Assembly (NCBI RefSeq): GCF_013141725.1
Contig: NZ_WHNZ01000086.1
Span: forward strand, 1-64,000
Direction of reading: 5' to 3'
DNA length: 64,000 nt
Source of the DNA: Paenibacillus planticolens
GTDB lineage: Bacteria; Bacillota; Bacilli; Paenibacillales; NBRC-103111
Shown: positions 32,866 through 41,564 of the stretch, one piece after another
How positions within the stretch are numbered: position 1 is the stretch's first letter
Layout of the letters: every line of letters starts with the position of its first letter
Program-made: the position numbers and the translations under genes
The notes under the pieces: generated by a model
Seen by the model: the letters and a program-made list of their open reading frames with translations, nothing else
What the model was told of the DNA's origin: nothing
The model's database searches: none

Positions 32866-32963
32866 TGTTGTCCTCCTATGAATCATTTTTCATAGGTTAA
32901 CGTACTTCGGCTAAAATGTCGCTCGAATGCCGTTGTCGTATTCTGGGTATTTTTCAACAAATA

Positions 32964-33009
32964 AGGCAGCCTCAAAAGGTCTATGTGCTTTCGGACCTGG
33001 AGGGCTGCC
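32964..33009 (-). terminator. terminator of the DUF1453-like gene
   Basis: Stem GGCAGCC(TC)/(GA)GGGCTGCC with inner GGTC/GACC. It is T-rich on the minus-strand exit side (TTATTTGTTG) and may work in both directions. Confidence 0.7.
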
Positions 33010-33017
33010 TCGTTTTA

Positions 33018-33581
33018 TTATTTTACAGCCTGAGGGCTGGAGTTTTCGCCGCCGGAGACATTGGAAATCGTTGCATTCGCATCCAACTTGGTTTCTTCCC
33101 GAAGCAGATAGCCGAAAAACAGGATGTAGTAGGACACGATGATGAAGAAGACACCCGCGGTTACCGGATCTTTGGTGAATTGTGATGGATCGGCCGGATT
33201 CATGCTGGCGGGGTTGGCGGAAAGTCCGATGAAAGCCAACCGATAGGCGATACGGCTAATAAACAGCACGAGCACAGCGATTTCGATCCACAGGTGAGTG
33301 CGGTAGTACCAGCCGTCCGCCCGATGCTCAAACCGGGTATGGCGAATCGCGGTGAGCCCGAGTCCCGTTCCGGCGGCCAAGCCGATGATATAGCCAATGA
33401 AATGAATCGGATGGATGAAGCCCAGCAGGAAAATGAATATACCCAAAATACTGAACAGCGTGAGCCGGAACCTGAGCCGGCCTTTGGACAGCTTTTGAAA
33501 GCCGATGGTGCGTTTGGTTCGACGGTAAATAAAAAAGCCAATGAGAACAATCGGGATGGCGTAATGCATCCAATCTTGCAT
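33018..33581 (-). CDS. CcdC/DUF1453-like membrane protein
   Basis: 187 residues with ATG 33581. Four to five membrane helices: MHYAIPIVLIGFFIYRR, FSILGIFIFLLGFIHP, IGYIIGLAAGTGLGL, HLWIEIAVLVLFISRI, GVFFIIVSYYILFFGYLL. The pattern YRRTKRTIG after helix 1 and the overall layout match the CcdC/DUF1453 family. CcdC of Bacillus is encoded near cytochrome c maturation genes but its role is unproven. No such genes are adjacent here. Confidence 0.65.
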   Translation of the reverse strand: MQDWMHYAIPIVLIGFFIYRRTKRTIGFQKLSKGRLRFRLTLFSILGIFIFLLGFIHPIHFIGYIIGLAAGTGLGLTAIRHTRFEHRADGWYYRTHLWIEIAVLVLFISRIAYRLAFIGLSANPASMNPADPSQFTKDPVTAGVFFIIVSYYILFFGYLLREETKLDANATISNVSGGENSSPQAVK

Positions 33582-33739
33582 AGGTATTCCTCCATTTCGT
33601 TTGCAGCATTTTACTTATTGTAGCAAATTTAGGCAGCTTGTCATGATAAATCTTATTCCGTTTACAAAAAACTGTCATACACTTAATAGTAGTGCTATAA
33701 ACTTACTATTACACAGAAAATGCGCCGCAAGGAGTTGAC

Positions 33740-34042
33740 ATGCAAATGGCTCTAATCACTCACGTTAATGTATGTAATGCAGACAATGAAATTTACTGTT
33801 GTCTTCGGAATAAAGTTGTAAAGCTGGATGCCCAGCAGAAGAAACATTTCTGTCAAGGCTGTAAAATGTTTGCCGGCGATGCAGACGCCTATGGGCGCGG
33901 CGTAACTTGTGCATGGGAAGATCTGAGAGTCGTCAGCAATCCCCATATCGTCAAAGACCCGCTTGAAGAATTTTCCCAAAACCAAATCAAAGAAGTGCCG
34001 ACTGAGGGGCCGGCCCTGTTTCTATATACAACAGAATGGTAA
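33740..34042 (+). CDS. hypothetical protein upstream of HAD phosphatase
   Basis: 100 residues; ATG 33740 follows AAGGAG at a normal distance. Contains four cysteines in two groups (VCNADNEIYCCLRN and HFCQGCKMFAG) and a further GVTCAWED, suggestive of a metal site. No family recognised. Its last codons overlap the start of the HAD gene by 7 bp, so the two are translationally coupled. Confidence 0.6.
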   Translation: MQMALITHVNVCNADNEIYCCLRNKVVKLDAQQKKHFCQGCKMFAGDADAYGRGVTCAWEDLRVVSNPHIVKDPLEEFSQNQIKEVPTEGPALFLYTTEW

Positions 34043-34671
34043 AACATATCCTATTTGATTTCGATGGGACACTTGTCGATTCCAGAGCTTTGCTTGTGAA
34101 GTTGTACAATGAAATGGCGGGACAGCATCAGTTTCGCAAAATTCGCGAACAGGACCTTGCGCTTCTCAGAACGCTTTCCATTGCGGAGCGGGTCGATCAC
34201 TTGGGCGTGCCGGCCCTGCAGATTCCTAAGCTCATCATCGCCGGAAGGCAGCTTTATCAGGATAATATTCGTGCGCTTCATGTCGTGCCGGGAATGAAAG
34301 AGGTCATAGCCAAGCTCTCCTCCCAGGGGGTGAAAAGTTCTATTCTCTCTTCCAATTCGGAAGCGAACATTCGACTGTTTTTGAAAAAAAACAAGATGGA
34401 TGGCTTCTTTAAGGAAATTATTTCCGCCAAGCTGCTTTTCGGCAAGCATCATGCCATTCGCAAAGTGATAAAGCAGTGGGGGACAACGGCTGCGCGGATG
34501 ATTTATGTCGGAGATGAACTAAGAGATATTGAGGCCTGCAAGAAATTAGGCGTGCCGATTGTGGCGGTCACATGGGGGTATGACGACCCGCGTCTGCTGC
34601 TTAGAGGACAGCCCGATTATTTTGCAAATTCCCCAGGGGAACTGTTGAAGACTCTTCAGGGGTTAGTATGA
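34036..34671 (+). CDS. HAD-superfamily phosphatase (HAD-IA)
   Basis: 211 residues. Motif I is FDFDGTLVDS (nucleophile and acid/base Asp at residues about 9 and 11). Motif II SSNSEANI, motif III Lys in KLLFGKHHAIRKVI, and motif IV VGDELRDIEACKKLGV follow in order. Helical cap between residues 20 and 85. Closest in layout to phosphoglycolate/pyrophosphatase-like members; substrate not predictable. Confidence 0.85.
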   Translation: MVKHILFDFDGTLVDSRALLVKLYNEMAGQHQFRKIREQDLALLRTLSIAERVDHLGVPALQIPKLIIAGRQLYQDNIRALHVVPGMKEVIAKLSSQGVKSSILSSNSEANIRLFLKKNKMDGFFKEIISAKLLFGKHHAIRKVIKQWGTTAARMIYVGDELRDIEACKKLGVPIVAVTWGYDDPRLLLRGQPDYFANSPGELLKTLQGLV

Positions 34672-34706
34672 CTGCGTAAGCTGCCTAAGCACCATAGAGG
34701 CGGCTA

Positions 34707-34751
34707 TTTGCGCTTCCGGCTGAGGAGAGCGGGCATGCCTGAAGGCGCAAA
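34707..34751 (+). repeat. stable hairpin between HAD and lspA genes
   Basis: TTTGCGCTTC...GAAGGCGCAAA arms with an inner GGC/GCC pair. No T-run follows, so a terminator function is uncertain. Confidence 0.5.
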
Positions 34752-34820
34752 ATTCGCAGTACCGGCCATGCATCATGTAAAATGGCAAAGAGAGGATATT
34801 TTTGATGAAGGGGAAGTGTC

Positions 34821-35291
34821 ATGTTATTTTATTTCATCTTAATTTTGGTTACCGCCGTTGATCAAATATCGAAGGTCTGGATTCGTTCCATGTTGAAAGT
34901 GGGGGAATCCATGCCGTTCTATAAGGACATCATTTCGTTTACATATTATCAAAATACGGGAGCGGCAGGCAGTTCGCTGCAGGGATGGGGCCGTTATCTC
35001 GGTATTTTGGCCATCGTTATTGTCGCTGTCATTCTCTACTTCCGGAAAACGGGGCGCATCCAAGGCTACCTCATGCAGTCTGGAGCTGCTTTTTTTGCGG
35101 GCGGGGCAATAGGAAATGGGATTGAGCGCCTGCTATTCGGGAAAGTAACGGATTTTATCGTTTTCCGTTCGGGGAATGGCATCATGAATGTGGCGGACTT
35201 GGCGATTAATTTGGGCGTAGTCTGTTTTGCCTTGGAAATGTTATTCTCATTTCTTCGGAAAAGGTATGGCAAAGAAAAAAGCCTCTCGTAA
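34821..35291 (+). CDS. lspA: lipoprotein signal peptidase II
   Basis: 156 residues, polytopic (four membrane helices). It should cleave prolipoprotein signal peptides in the membrane after diacylglyceryl transfer. Conserved elements: VTAVDQISKVWI, QNTGAAGSSLQG, AIGNGIERLLFGKVTDFI (catalytic Asp) and NVADLAINLGV (second catalytic Asp). Two departures from the usual motifs are visible: GAAGS where GAAFS is typical, and GIER where LIDR is typical. Both catalytic Asp residues remain. May be a second, divergent copy. Confidence 0.85.
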   Translation: MLFYFILILVTAVDQISKVWIRSMLKVGESMPFYKDIISFTYYQNTGAAGSSLQGWGRYLGILAIVIVAVILYFRKTGRIQGYLMQSGAAFFAGGAIGNGIERLLFGKVTDFIVFRSGNGIMNVADLAINLGVVCFALEMLFSFLRKRYGKEKSLS

Positions 35292-35353
35292 ATATAGGTC
35301 TAATATACTATAATTATAGATCTAAAGAACTATAATTATCCTTTTATACGAGA
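35282..35353 (+). repeat. AT-rich inverted/direct repeat before gene 35391
   Basis: Outer arms CTCTCGTA and TACGAGAG enclose two direct copies of ACTATAATTAT (near 35308 and 35327) separated by TAGATCTA. The first arm overlaps the lspA stop. Possibly an operator or terminator-promoter overlap for the next gene. Confidence 0.45.
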
Positions 35354-35390
35354 GTATGAATAGGGTTAATGTTAGACTGGAGATGGTTGT

Positions 35391-35735
35391 GTGAGTCCGG
35401 AGAGAAAGGCCTTGATCGATGAATTTTTTGCTATGATTCGTAAGTTGAATCGGACAGGCGCTGATATTATACATGTAAGGGATTTTTTCTGGAAATCTTC
35501 CGAAATGCGCAGCTTCGTTCCTCCGACAGTAGAATTCATGACGGTTCTCAAGACGTATAACGCCGTTTTATTTCATGAATTCCGCAAATCGCTCGTCCCC
35601 AATACAAGTATGAATATATTGGCGAATGTTCACATGGAAGCGGGAGAAGCGCTGGTTAGCTTGGGGATTACAAGCTTGGAGCAGCTGGAGTTGGCGGTAA
35701 AAGGCAAAGTTACGGTACAGGCGAATCAAGCATAA
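35391..35735 (+). CDS. hypothetical protein
   Basis: 114 residues from GTG 35391 behind CTGGAGATGG. All-helical and soluble in appearance (ERKALIDEFFAMIRKLNRTG, NILANVHMEAGEALVSLGI). The last third, with alternating small and hydrophobic residues, resembles no family I can name. A perfect terminator follows the stop. Confidence 0.55.
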   Translation: MSPERKALIDEFFAMIRKLNRTGADIIHVRDFFWKSSEMRSFVPPTVEFMTVLKTYNAVLFHEFRKSLVPNTSMNILANVHMEAGEALVSLGITSLEQLELAVKGKVTVQANQA

Positions 35736-35785
35736 AAAAAGCTGCCCCCAAAGTCATCGTAGATGACTTTGGGGGCAGCTTTTTG
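35736..35785. terminator. bidirectional terminator between gene 35391 and topB
   Basis: AAAAAGCTGCCCCCAAAG...CTTTGGGGGCAGCTTTTT: a perfect stem of about 20 bp with A-run before and T-run after, serving both converging genes. Confidence 0.95.
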
Positions 35786-35818
35786 CATATGGTTCGTATA
35801 AAGGTAACTACTAAGAGG

Positions 35819-37966
35819 CTATTCTTCCTTGCTCTGCTGCATGGCCGCACGAAGCTTGTCAGCGAGCGAGTTCCCGATCCCTGCTTGATCGGAATACTGC
35901 TCGATTAATTGACGATTCGCTTTGGCTGAGGCACGGCGGCCGCCGCCGGAAGCTTCATTGTCCACCTTCTCGACCACGTTGCAGGGACGGCATTGAAAAT
36001 ACTTGCCGGATTTGCCTGTGTGAATCTCCATCTTTTTATGACACTGGGGACAACGGTGATTCGTCAGCTGTCCGTCCGCTTCCCGCTTGTAGGAACATTC
36101 CCGGCTGGAGCAAACGAGATAGCGGCCTCTTTTTCCTTTTACTTCCTGAAGAAATTGTCCGCAATCCGGACATTTGCTGCCCGTTAAGTTATGCGGCTTA
36201 TATGCAGCGTCGCTTTTCTTAACCTCGCTAACTAATTCCACGGTTTTTGCACGAATCCCGCTTAAAAATTGCTCCATGCTTCCTTTGCCTTTGGCAATGC
36301 GTTCGAGCTCCTGCTCCCAACGCGCAGTCAGCTCAGGGGAACGCAGCTCTTCCGAGGCGAGCTCAATAAGCTGCTTGCCCTTGCCTGTCGGAATGAGCTG
36401 GGAACCTTGACGCTCGATAGTGTCGGAAGCGACCAGCTTCTCAATAATATCCGCCCGTGTTGCCGGCGTGCCAAGGCCCCATTTCTCCATCTGCGACAGC
36501 AAAGAGGCTTCATTGTATCTGCCCGGCGGCTTGGTCTGGCGGTTCAACTGGCGGGCCTGTTTGACGGTAACGGGATCCTTCTCTTTGGCCTGCGGCAGCA
36601 GTTGAGACGCATCGTCATCCGTATCCGTTTCTTCCCGGTCAGGATCGGAGAAATCGTTAGCGCCGTAAACTTCTTTCCAGCCTGCCTGCTTCACTACTTT
36701 GCCTGATGCATACAGCTTCTCGCCGGCTATGTCGACGGTCAGCTTCGTTTCGTCGTAGCGGCAAGGGCCATAGAACAAGGCCAGGAATCTGCGCACGATC
36801 AGATCGTAGAGCCGGCGCTCGTCCGCACTTAGAGTGGCAAGCGAAACCGCTTCGCCGGTCGGTATGATCGCATGGTGGTCGGATACTTTGGCATCGTCGA
36901 CAATGCGCTTGGTAATCGCTAACGGCTTGCGCAGCAGCGGAGCGGCGAGCGGAGCATAGGGACCGATCGCTGCGCCCTTGAGTCGGCCAGCCAAGGTCGG
37001 AGCCATATCCGAAGTCAGATAGCGTGAATCCGTCCGAGGATAGGTGACGATCTTGTACTGCTCGTACAATCTTTGCAGGACGTTCGATGTCTGTTTGGCC
37101 GAAAAGCCAAACTTGCGGTTGGCGTCACGCTGAAGCTCGGTCAAATCGTAAGCAAGCGGGTGGGGAATCTGCTTCTCCGTTTGTTGAATCTGAACGATGC
37201 GGCCGCTTTGGCCCTGCAGCTTCGCTTTCAGGCTGTCTGCGCGCTCGCGGTCGAAAATGCGCGTGTCTCCCGTTTTGGGGTCCCGCCATGCCGCGCGGAA
37301 AGAGCCCAAATCGGCTTCGATTAACCAGTAGTCGACGGAACGGAAATCCCGGATTTCCGCCTCACGGTTAATCATCATGGCCAGTGTCGGCGTTTGCACA
37401 CGCCCAGCTGATAAGGATGCGCCGAACTTGCTGGTCAGCGCGCGGGTCACATTCAGGCCGATCAGCCAATCGGCCTCGGAACGGCAGACGGCTGCTTGAT
37501 ACAGCCGGTTGTAGTCTGTGCCCGGCTTTAGCTTCGAGAAGCCTTCGCGAATGGCCTGATCCGTCTGCGAGGAGATCCAAAGCCGTTTGAACGGCTTCTT
37601 CCAGCGGATCAGCTCCATAATCCAACGGGCGACGAGCTCGCCTTCCCGCCCGGCGTCCGTCGCAATGACCAGTTCGGCGAGATCGCCGCGCCGGCTCAGC
37701 TGCTCGATCCCACGGAACTGATGCGACGTTTCCTTCATGACTTTGAGCTTCATGCGCTCAGGGAGGATAGGAAGATCCTCCAGATTCCAAGTTTTGTACT
37801 TGGTGTCGTAATCATCGGGCTCAGCGAGGGTTACAAGGTGGCCTAGCGCCCAGGTAACGACATATTTGGCGCCTTCGTAATGATGTTTCTGTTTCTGATT
37901 GCAGCCGAGGACGCGGGCAATTTCTTTGGCGACGCTCGGTTTTTCAGTGAGCACAAGAGTTTTCAT
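35819..37966 (-). CDS. topB: DNA topoisomerase III
   Basis: 715 residues, type IA topoisomerase. Residues 1-150 are the TOPRIM domain (LTEKPSVAKEIARVLG; ATDAGREGELVARWI with acidic metal ligands). The strand-cleaving Tyr is in TYPRTDSRYL (near residue 310). NEASLLSQMEKWGLGTPATRA follows. The C-terminus has two zinc-ribbon-like modules (CPDCGQFLQE...CSSREC and CPQCHKKMEI...CRPC). Cytoplasmic, acts in decatenation. ATG behind GAGGTC. Confidence 0.95.
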   Translation of the reverse strand: MKTLVLTEKPSVAKEIARVLGCNQKQKHHYEGAKYVVTWALGHLVTLAEPDDYDTKYKTWNLEDLPILPERMKLKVMKETSHQFRGIEQLSRRGDLAELVIATDAGREGELVARWIMELIRWKKPFKRLWISSQTDQAIREGFSKLKPGTDYNRLYQAAVCRSEADWLIGLNVTRALTSKFGASLSAGRVQTPTLAMMINREAEIRDFRSVDYWLIEADLGSFRAAWRDPKTGDTRIFDRERADSLKAKLQGQSGRIVQIQQTEKQIPHPLAYDLTELQRDANRKFGFSAKQTSNVLQRLYEQYKIVTYPRTDSRYLTSDMAPTLAGRLKGAAIGPYAPLAAPLLRKPLAITKRIVDDAKVSDHHAIIPTGEAVSLATLSADERRLYDLIVRRFLALFYGPCRYDETKLTVDIAGEKLYASGKVVKQAGWKEVYGANDFSDPDREETDTDDDASQLLPQAKEKDPVTVKQARQLNRQTKPPGRYNEASLLSQMEKWGLGTPATRADIIEKLVASDTIERQGSQLIPTGKGKQLIELASEELRSPELTARWEQELERIAKGKGSMEQFLSGIRAKTVELVSEVKKSDAAYKPHNLTGSKCPDCGQFLQEVKGKRGRYLVCSSRECSYKREADGQLTNHRCPQCHKKMEIHTGKSGKYFQCRPCNVVEKVDNEASGGGRRASAKANRQLIEQYSDQAGIGNSLADKLRAAMQQSKEE

Positions 37967-38154
37967 AGGAATAATGACCTCATTTCTTATTACAAATTAG
38001 CATAAGCGAAAGACGATTTCTTTTCAAATAGGGATGAAATATGGGTAAATAATCCTAAAGAAATTTGTCGAAAAACGATCGATTTTGCCTGCTTTTGTCC
38101 TAATTTCAAGGTATAATAAACGTACGTATGAGATAAGAAAGGAGCTGACGCCGG

Positions 38155-39756
38155 ATGGGACGCAAATTTGCTTATTTCTCCAGTCAATCGATGAAGATGA
38201 GGTTTCAAGTGTGGATTGGCGTCGCTATTTTAGCTCTGGCCTTTTCAATTATCGCTCCTTTTTACTGGATAGAAAAGAAGAACCTGATCAATGAAGCGGA
38301 AAGTCAGCTTAAACAAATCATTGCGTTGCAAAGCTTATATATAGAAAGATGGAATCAGGAAAAGCTGGATGCGATCAAACGGTTCGCTCTTTCGGATAAT
38401 GCCAAATTTCACCGGATCGGCGATTTAAAACGGGAGTTCCAGAATTATGCAGGTGTCAATTCCGAGTTTGATTCGCTTAATTTCGTGGAGAAGGACGGGA
38501 CTATCCATGCGGGCAATAACTCTTTTATGTATGTAGGAGACCGGCCTTTTTTTAAATATGCGCTCGAAAAGAAAAGCTTTATTTCCGGTGTCGACATATC
38601 GAAAGAGACGGGCAAGCCGATCATCACGTTTTCAGCCCCCGTACTTGGCGATCAAAATGACTTTAAAGGCGTTGTGATGGGCGTAGTCACGTTGGACATG
38701 CTGGATCAGCTAATGCAACAGCTCCGCTTCGGTGAAACGGGAGAGGTTTACGTCTTGGATGCGAAAGGGCAAATCATAACCGCTTCAGGGGAGTCGGGTA
38801 TTAGCGGCTCGGCCCTTCACACCACAATGTCATCTGAAATTATCCAAAGAGCCAAGATCGGCAGCACGTCGAGCGAGGTGTATACAGGCTTTCATGGTGA
38901 AAAAGTATTCGGACAATATCAATGGTCGACAGAGAAAAACTGGATTGTCGTCGGCGAAATCACGCAAAAGGAAGTTTTTCAGAAATTAAATCAATTGATC
39001 ATCACGATCATTTTCATTTCCCTTCTCGCCTTCCTTGTCAGCATCCTTGCAGCGGTAACGATAGCTTCGCGAATTGAGAGACCGATACGTTATTTGCTTC
39101 GTGCAACCCAGCACATCCGCAAAGGAAATTACCACTACCAAATAGATCCAGGTGAAATCAGAAGCGCTCCGGTCGAGCTGAAATTGTTGGTCAACACATT
39201 TAATTTGATGTCTGAAAAGCTGAAGCAGACGATTTCTCTTCTAGAGGTTTCCGCTTTGGTTGACCAATTGACAGACATCCCTAATCGCCGGTATATGATG
39301 TCCGAAGGGTATGAGCAGCTGAAGGCGTGTATCGCAGCGGGGCATACGTGTTCTGTCCTGATGATGGATATCGACCATTTTAAAAAAGTGAATGATACGC
39401 ATGGGCATTTAGTGGGAGACCGCGTTCTGCAGCATGCAGCCTCTCTGTTGAAACGGCTGGCGGACAACCAGACGATTGTGGCGCGTTACGGAGGCGAAGA
39501 GTTTATTTTATTATGCCTGTGGAAAAATGCGCAGGACAGCGCACTTATGGCTGAGGAAATCCGATCGCGGATCGAGATGGAACCATACAGGGATGACAAG
39601 GTTACGGTACAGGTAACAGTCAGTATCGGGGTTGCTGCATTTTCGCCGAAGCTGGAATACGGCACCATCGTGCTTGAAGATATGATCTCCAGAGCGGATC
39701 ATGCGCTGTATCGTGCAAAAACAGCCGGACGCAATCGGGTAGAGCTGGATCGATGA
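38155..39756 (+). CDS. membrane diguanylate cyclase with dCache sensor
   Basis: 533 residues; ATG 38155 behind AAAGGAG. A first membrane helix (residues 22-38) is followed by an extracellular dCache-type sensor (GTIHAGNNSFMYVGDRPFFKYAL, GEVYVLDAKGQIITASG) to about 285. A second helix (IITIIFISLLAFLVSILAAVTIA), HAMP-like linker and GGDEF domain complete it. The active site is GGEEF (about 446-450) with MDIDHFKKVNDTHGHLVGD upstream. It should make c-di-GMP in response to an external ligand. No EAL partner nearby. Confidence 0.92.
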   Translation: MGRKFAYFSSQSMKMRFQVWIGVAILALAFSIIAPFYWIEKKNLINEAESQLKQIIALQSLYIERWNQEKLDAIKRFALSDNAKFHRIGDLKREFQNYAGVNSEFDSLNFVEKDGTIHAGNNSFMYVGDRPFFKYALEKKSFISGVDISKETGKPIITFSAPVLGDQNDFKGVVMGVVTLDMLDQLMQQLRFGETGEVYVLDAKGQIITASGESGISGSALHTTMSSEIIQRAKIGSTSSEVYTGFHGEKVFGQYQWSTEKNWIVVGEITQKEVFQKLNQLIITIIFISLLAFLVSILAAVTIASRIERPIRYLLRATQHIRKGNYHYQIDPGEIRSAPVELKLLVNTFNLMSEKLKQTISLLEVSALVDQLTDIPNRRYMMSEGYEQLKACIAAGHTCSVLMMDIDHFKKVNDTHGHLVGDRVLQHAASLLKRLADNQTIVARYGGEEFILLCLWKNAQDSALMAEEIRSRIEMEPYRDDKVTVQVTVSIGVAAFSPKLEYGTIVLEDMISRADHALYRAKTAGRNRVELDR

Positions 39757-39781
39757 GAAATCATGGGTCCGGCTTTTTTTC
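39739..39781 (+). terminator. terminator after diguanylate cyclase
   Basis: AGCTGGATC.ATGA/TCAT.GGTCCGGCT stem overlapping the stop codon, followed by seven T. Confidence 0.65.
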
Positions 39782-39883
39782 ATTTTAAACTTATTTTTTA
39801 TGTAATTTAGTGGTCAGAACCCCAAAGGATTAGTGTATAATAGTCAAGGAGTTAAAGAATTACCAACATTTGGGGGGTTAACC

Positions 39884-40918
39884 ATGCAAAACGTATCCTT
39901 AAGACCGATGGGGATTGGAAGAATCTTAGACCGCAGCTTCCAATTGTATCGTAAACACTTCTTAGTATTAACACTTATCATGCTGATTTTATATGGTCCA
40001 TTTTATCTCCTGCAGCACCTATTGACCTATCAAGAAACCGCAATGACTTCGGGGTCGATTTTGGAGCAAATTCGAAATGGCGGCTCGCTGGAGGATATGT
40101 TTGGACCAAACTCTACTTTCCTGCAAAATGACCCGGCTTCTCGTGGTGAAGGATACTTATGGAGAACACTCACTTTGGTGCTGGTATTGTTCCCGATTAT
40201 GATGTTAGGCCTCATGCCGGCCTCGATCGCATCTGTCGTTCATCTTGTGAAAGCCAGTCTGTATGGGGAAGAAACGCCCGGCGTAGGGCAATTATTAAGG
40301 AAATCGTTCGCTAGATTCTGGCCGCTCGCAGGCAGTACGTTCTTATTCGGACTTATTGTAATCGGAATTTATTTGGGGATGGCTATTATAGTAGGTATTT
40401 TTGCTATTATTTTTGCTGTAGGCGGAAGCTTGTCGAATGCTGCAGGCGGCTTTGGCGGCGGTGCGTTAGCGTTTACCATCGTATTTTTTGCCGCTCTTGG
40501 TTTGGGATCGCTATTCACGTTTGCATATTTTGTTATTCGTTGGGGTTACTGTTTGCCTATAGTTGCTCTAGGGGAGGAGTCCGTTGGCATTGGCCGCAGC
40601 TGGGGATTAACGCGCAAAAGTTTCTGGCGTTTATTCGGGATGTATGTTGTGCTTACCCTAATTTTGTATCTCTTTCTGATCGTTGTTCAGCTTATCGTTG
40701 CCGCTGTTTTCGGTTTAGGGCTTGGAGCGCAGCTGCTGCAAAGCTTGATTTCTATCCTGGTTATGTCGCTTTGGTTTCTGCCGTATGCGGTGAGCTTCTT
40801 CGATTTGAAGGTGCGGAATGAAGGATTGGGCCTTCAATCTTTAATCGATAGCACGATTCCTGAGGCAGCGAACGAACACATACAAATTCCTATTGATCTG
40901 GATAAAAAGAATGATTAA
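39884..40918 (+). CDS. polytopic membrane protein (glycerophosphodiesterase-membrane-domain-like)
   Basis: 344 residues; ATG 39884 behind a G-run (TTTGGGGGGTTAACC). N-terminus LRPMGIGRILDRSFQLYRKHFLVLTLIMLILYGP is the usual opening of YciC/GPDP_memb-like proteins that sit with DUF4129 and MoxR genes. Six membrane helices. First gene of the MoxR/DUF58 operon; overlaps the next gene by 8 bp. Function unknown. Confidence 0.75.
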   Translation: MQNVSLRPMGIGRILDRSFQLYRKHFLVLTLIMLILYGPFYLLQHLLTYQETAMTSGSILEQIRNGGSLEDMFGPNSTFLQNDPASRGEGYLWRTLTLVLVLFPIMMLGLMPASIASVVHLVKASLYGEETPGVGQLLRKSFARFWPLAGSTFLFGLIVIGIYLGMAIIVGIFAIIFAVGGSLSNAAGGFGGGALAFTIVFFAALGLGSLFTFAYFVIRWGYCLPIVALGEESVGIGRSWGLTRKSFWRLFGMYVVLTLILYLFLIVVQLIVAAVFGLGLGAQLLQSLISILVMSLWFLPYAVSFFDLKVRNEGLGLQSLIDSTIPEAANEHIQIPIDLDKKND

Positions 40919-41564
40919 TGCTTCTATTTCTTCTTTGCAGGACGATAAAGAGCAATTGCTGGAGATATTGAAACAAAGTGAATATACGGCTTATGAAGCG
41001 AAAAAAAACGGATCGCTCTGGTCATGGCTGGAGCCTGTATTTCGCAAGATCAAGAGCTGGTTTCCTCATTTTGAGGTGTCTGACACGGTTACGGATTGGC
41101 TGACTGTAGGGGTCGCTATTCTGCTGCTGGGTATTGCCGCTTTTGCGATCTATTGGTTCGTGAAACAAATCCTCTGGCAAAAGAGGGTTCGTTCCCAAGC
41201 TTACTTGCCGCAAGGCCAAGTAAGCCGATCTTATCGCTATTATTGGCAGCAGGCAGCGGATCTTAGGGGAGTGGGCGACTGGCGGGAGGGAGTGCGTTCC
41301 GTCTTTCTGTCCCTTCTGTTTTACATGGAAGATGCGCGATTGATACGTGTGGAAAAATGGAAAACGAACTGGGAATATGCGGAGGAGCTGAAAAGCGCAG
41401 CTTCTTCGTTTGTTCCTTTGTTTGAGGAGAGTTCGCTGCTTTTCGAACGAATCTGGTACGGGAAGGAAGCTGTGACCGAACAGCAGTTTATTTGGCTGTA
41501 TGAACAGGTTGCCCGGGTTATCGGCAGGAAGGGGGAAGAAGGCGATGACGAAAGGGCCGAATAA
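40911..41564 (+). CDS. DUF4129-family membrane protein
   Basis: 217 residues if started at ATG 40911, which overlaps the previous stop; a TTG at 40893 is possible. One central membrane helix (TVGVAILLLGIAAFAIYWFV). The C-terminal DUF4129 part has DWREGVRSVFLSLLFYMEDARLIRVEKWKTNWEYAEEL. In many Bacillota and Actinobacteria this family is encoded with DUF4350, MoxR and DUF58, as here. Confidence 0.8.
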   Translation: MINASISSLQDDKEQLLEILKQSEYTAYEAKKNGSLWSWLEPVFRKIKSWFPHFEVSDTVTDWLTVGVAILLLGIAAFAIYWFVKQILWQKRVRSQAYLPQGQVSRSYRYYWQQAADLRGVGDWREGVRSVFLSLLFYMEDARLIRVEKWKTNWEYAEELKSAASSFVPLFEESSLLFERIWYGKEAVTEQQFIWLYEQVARVIGRKGEEGDDERAE

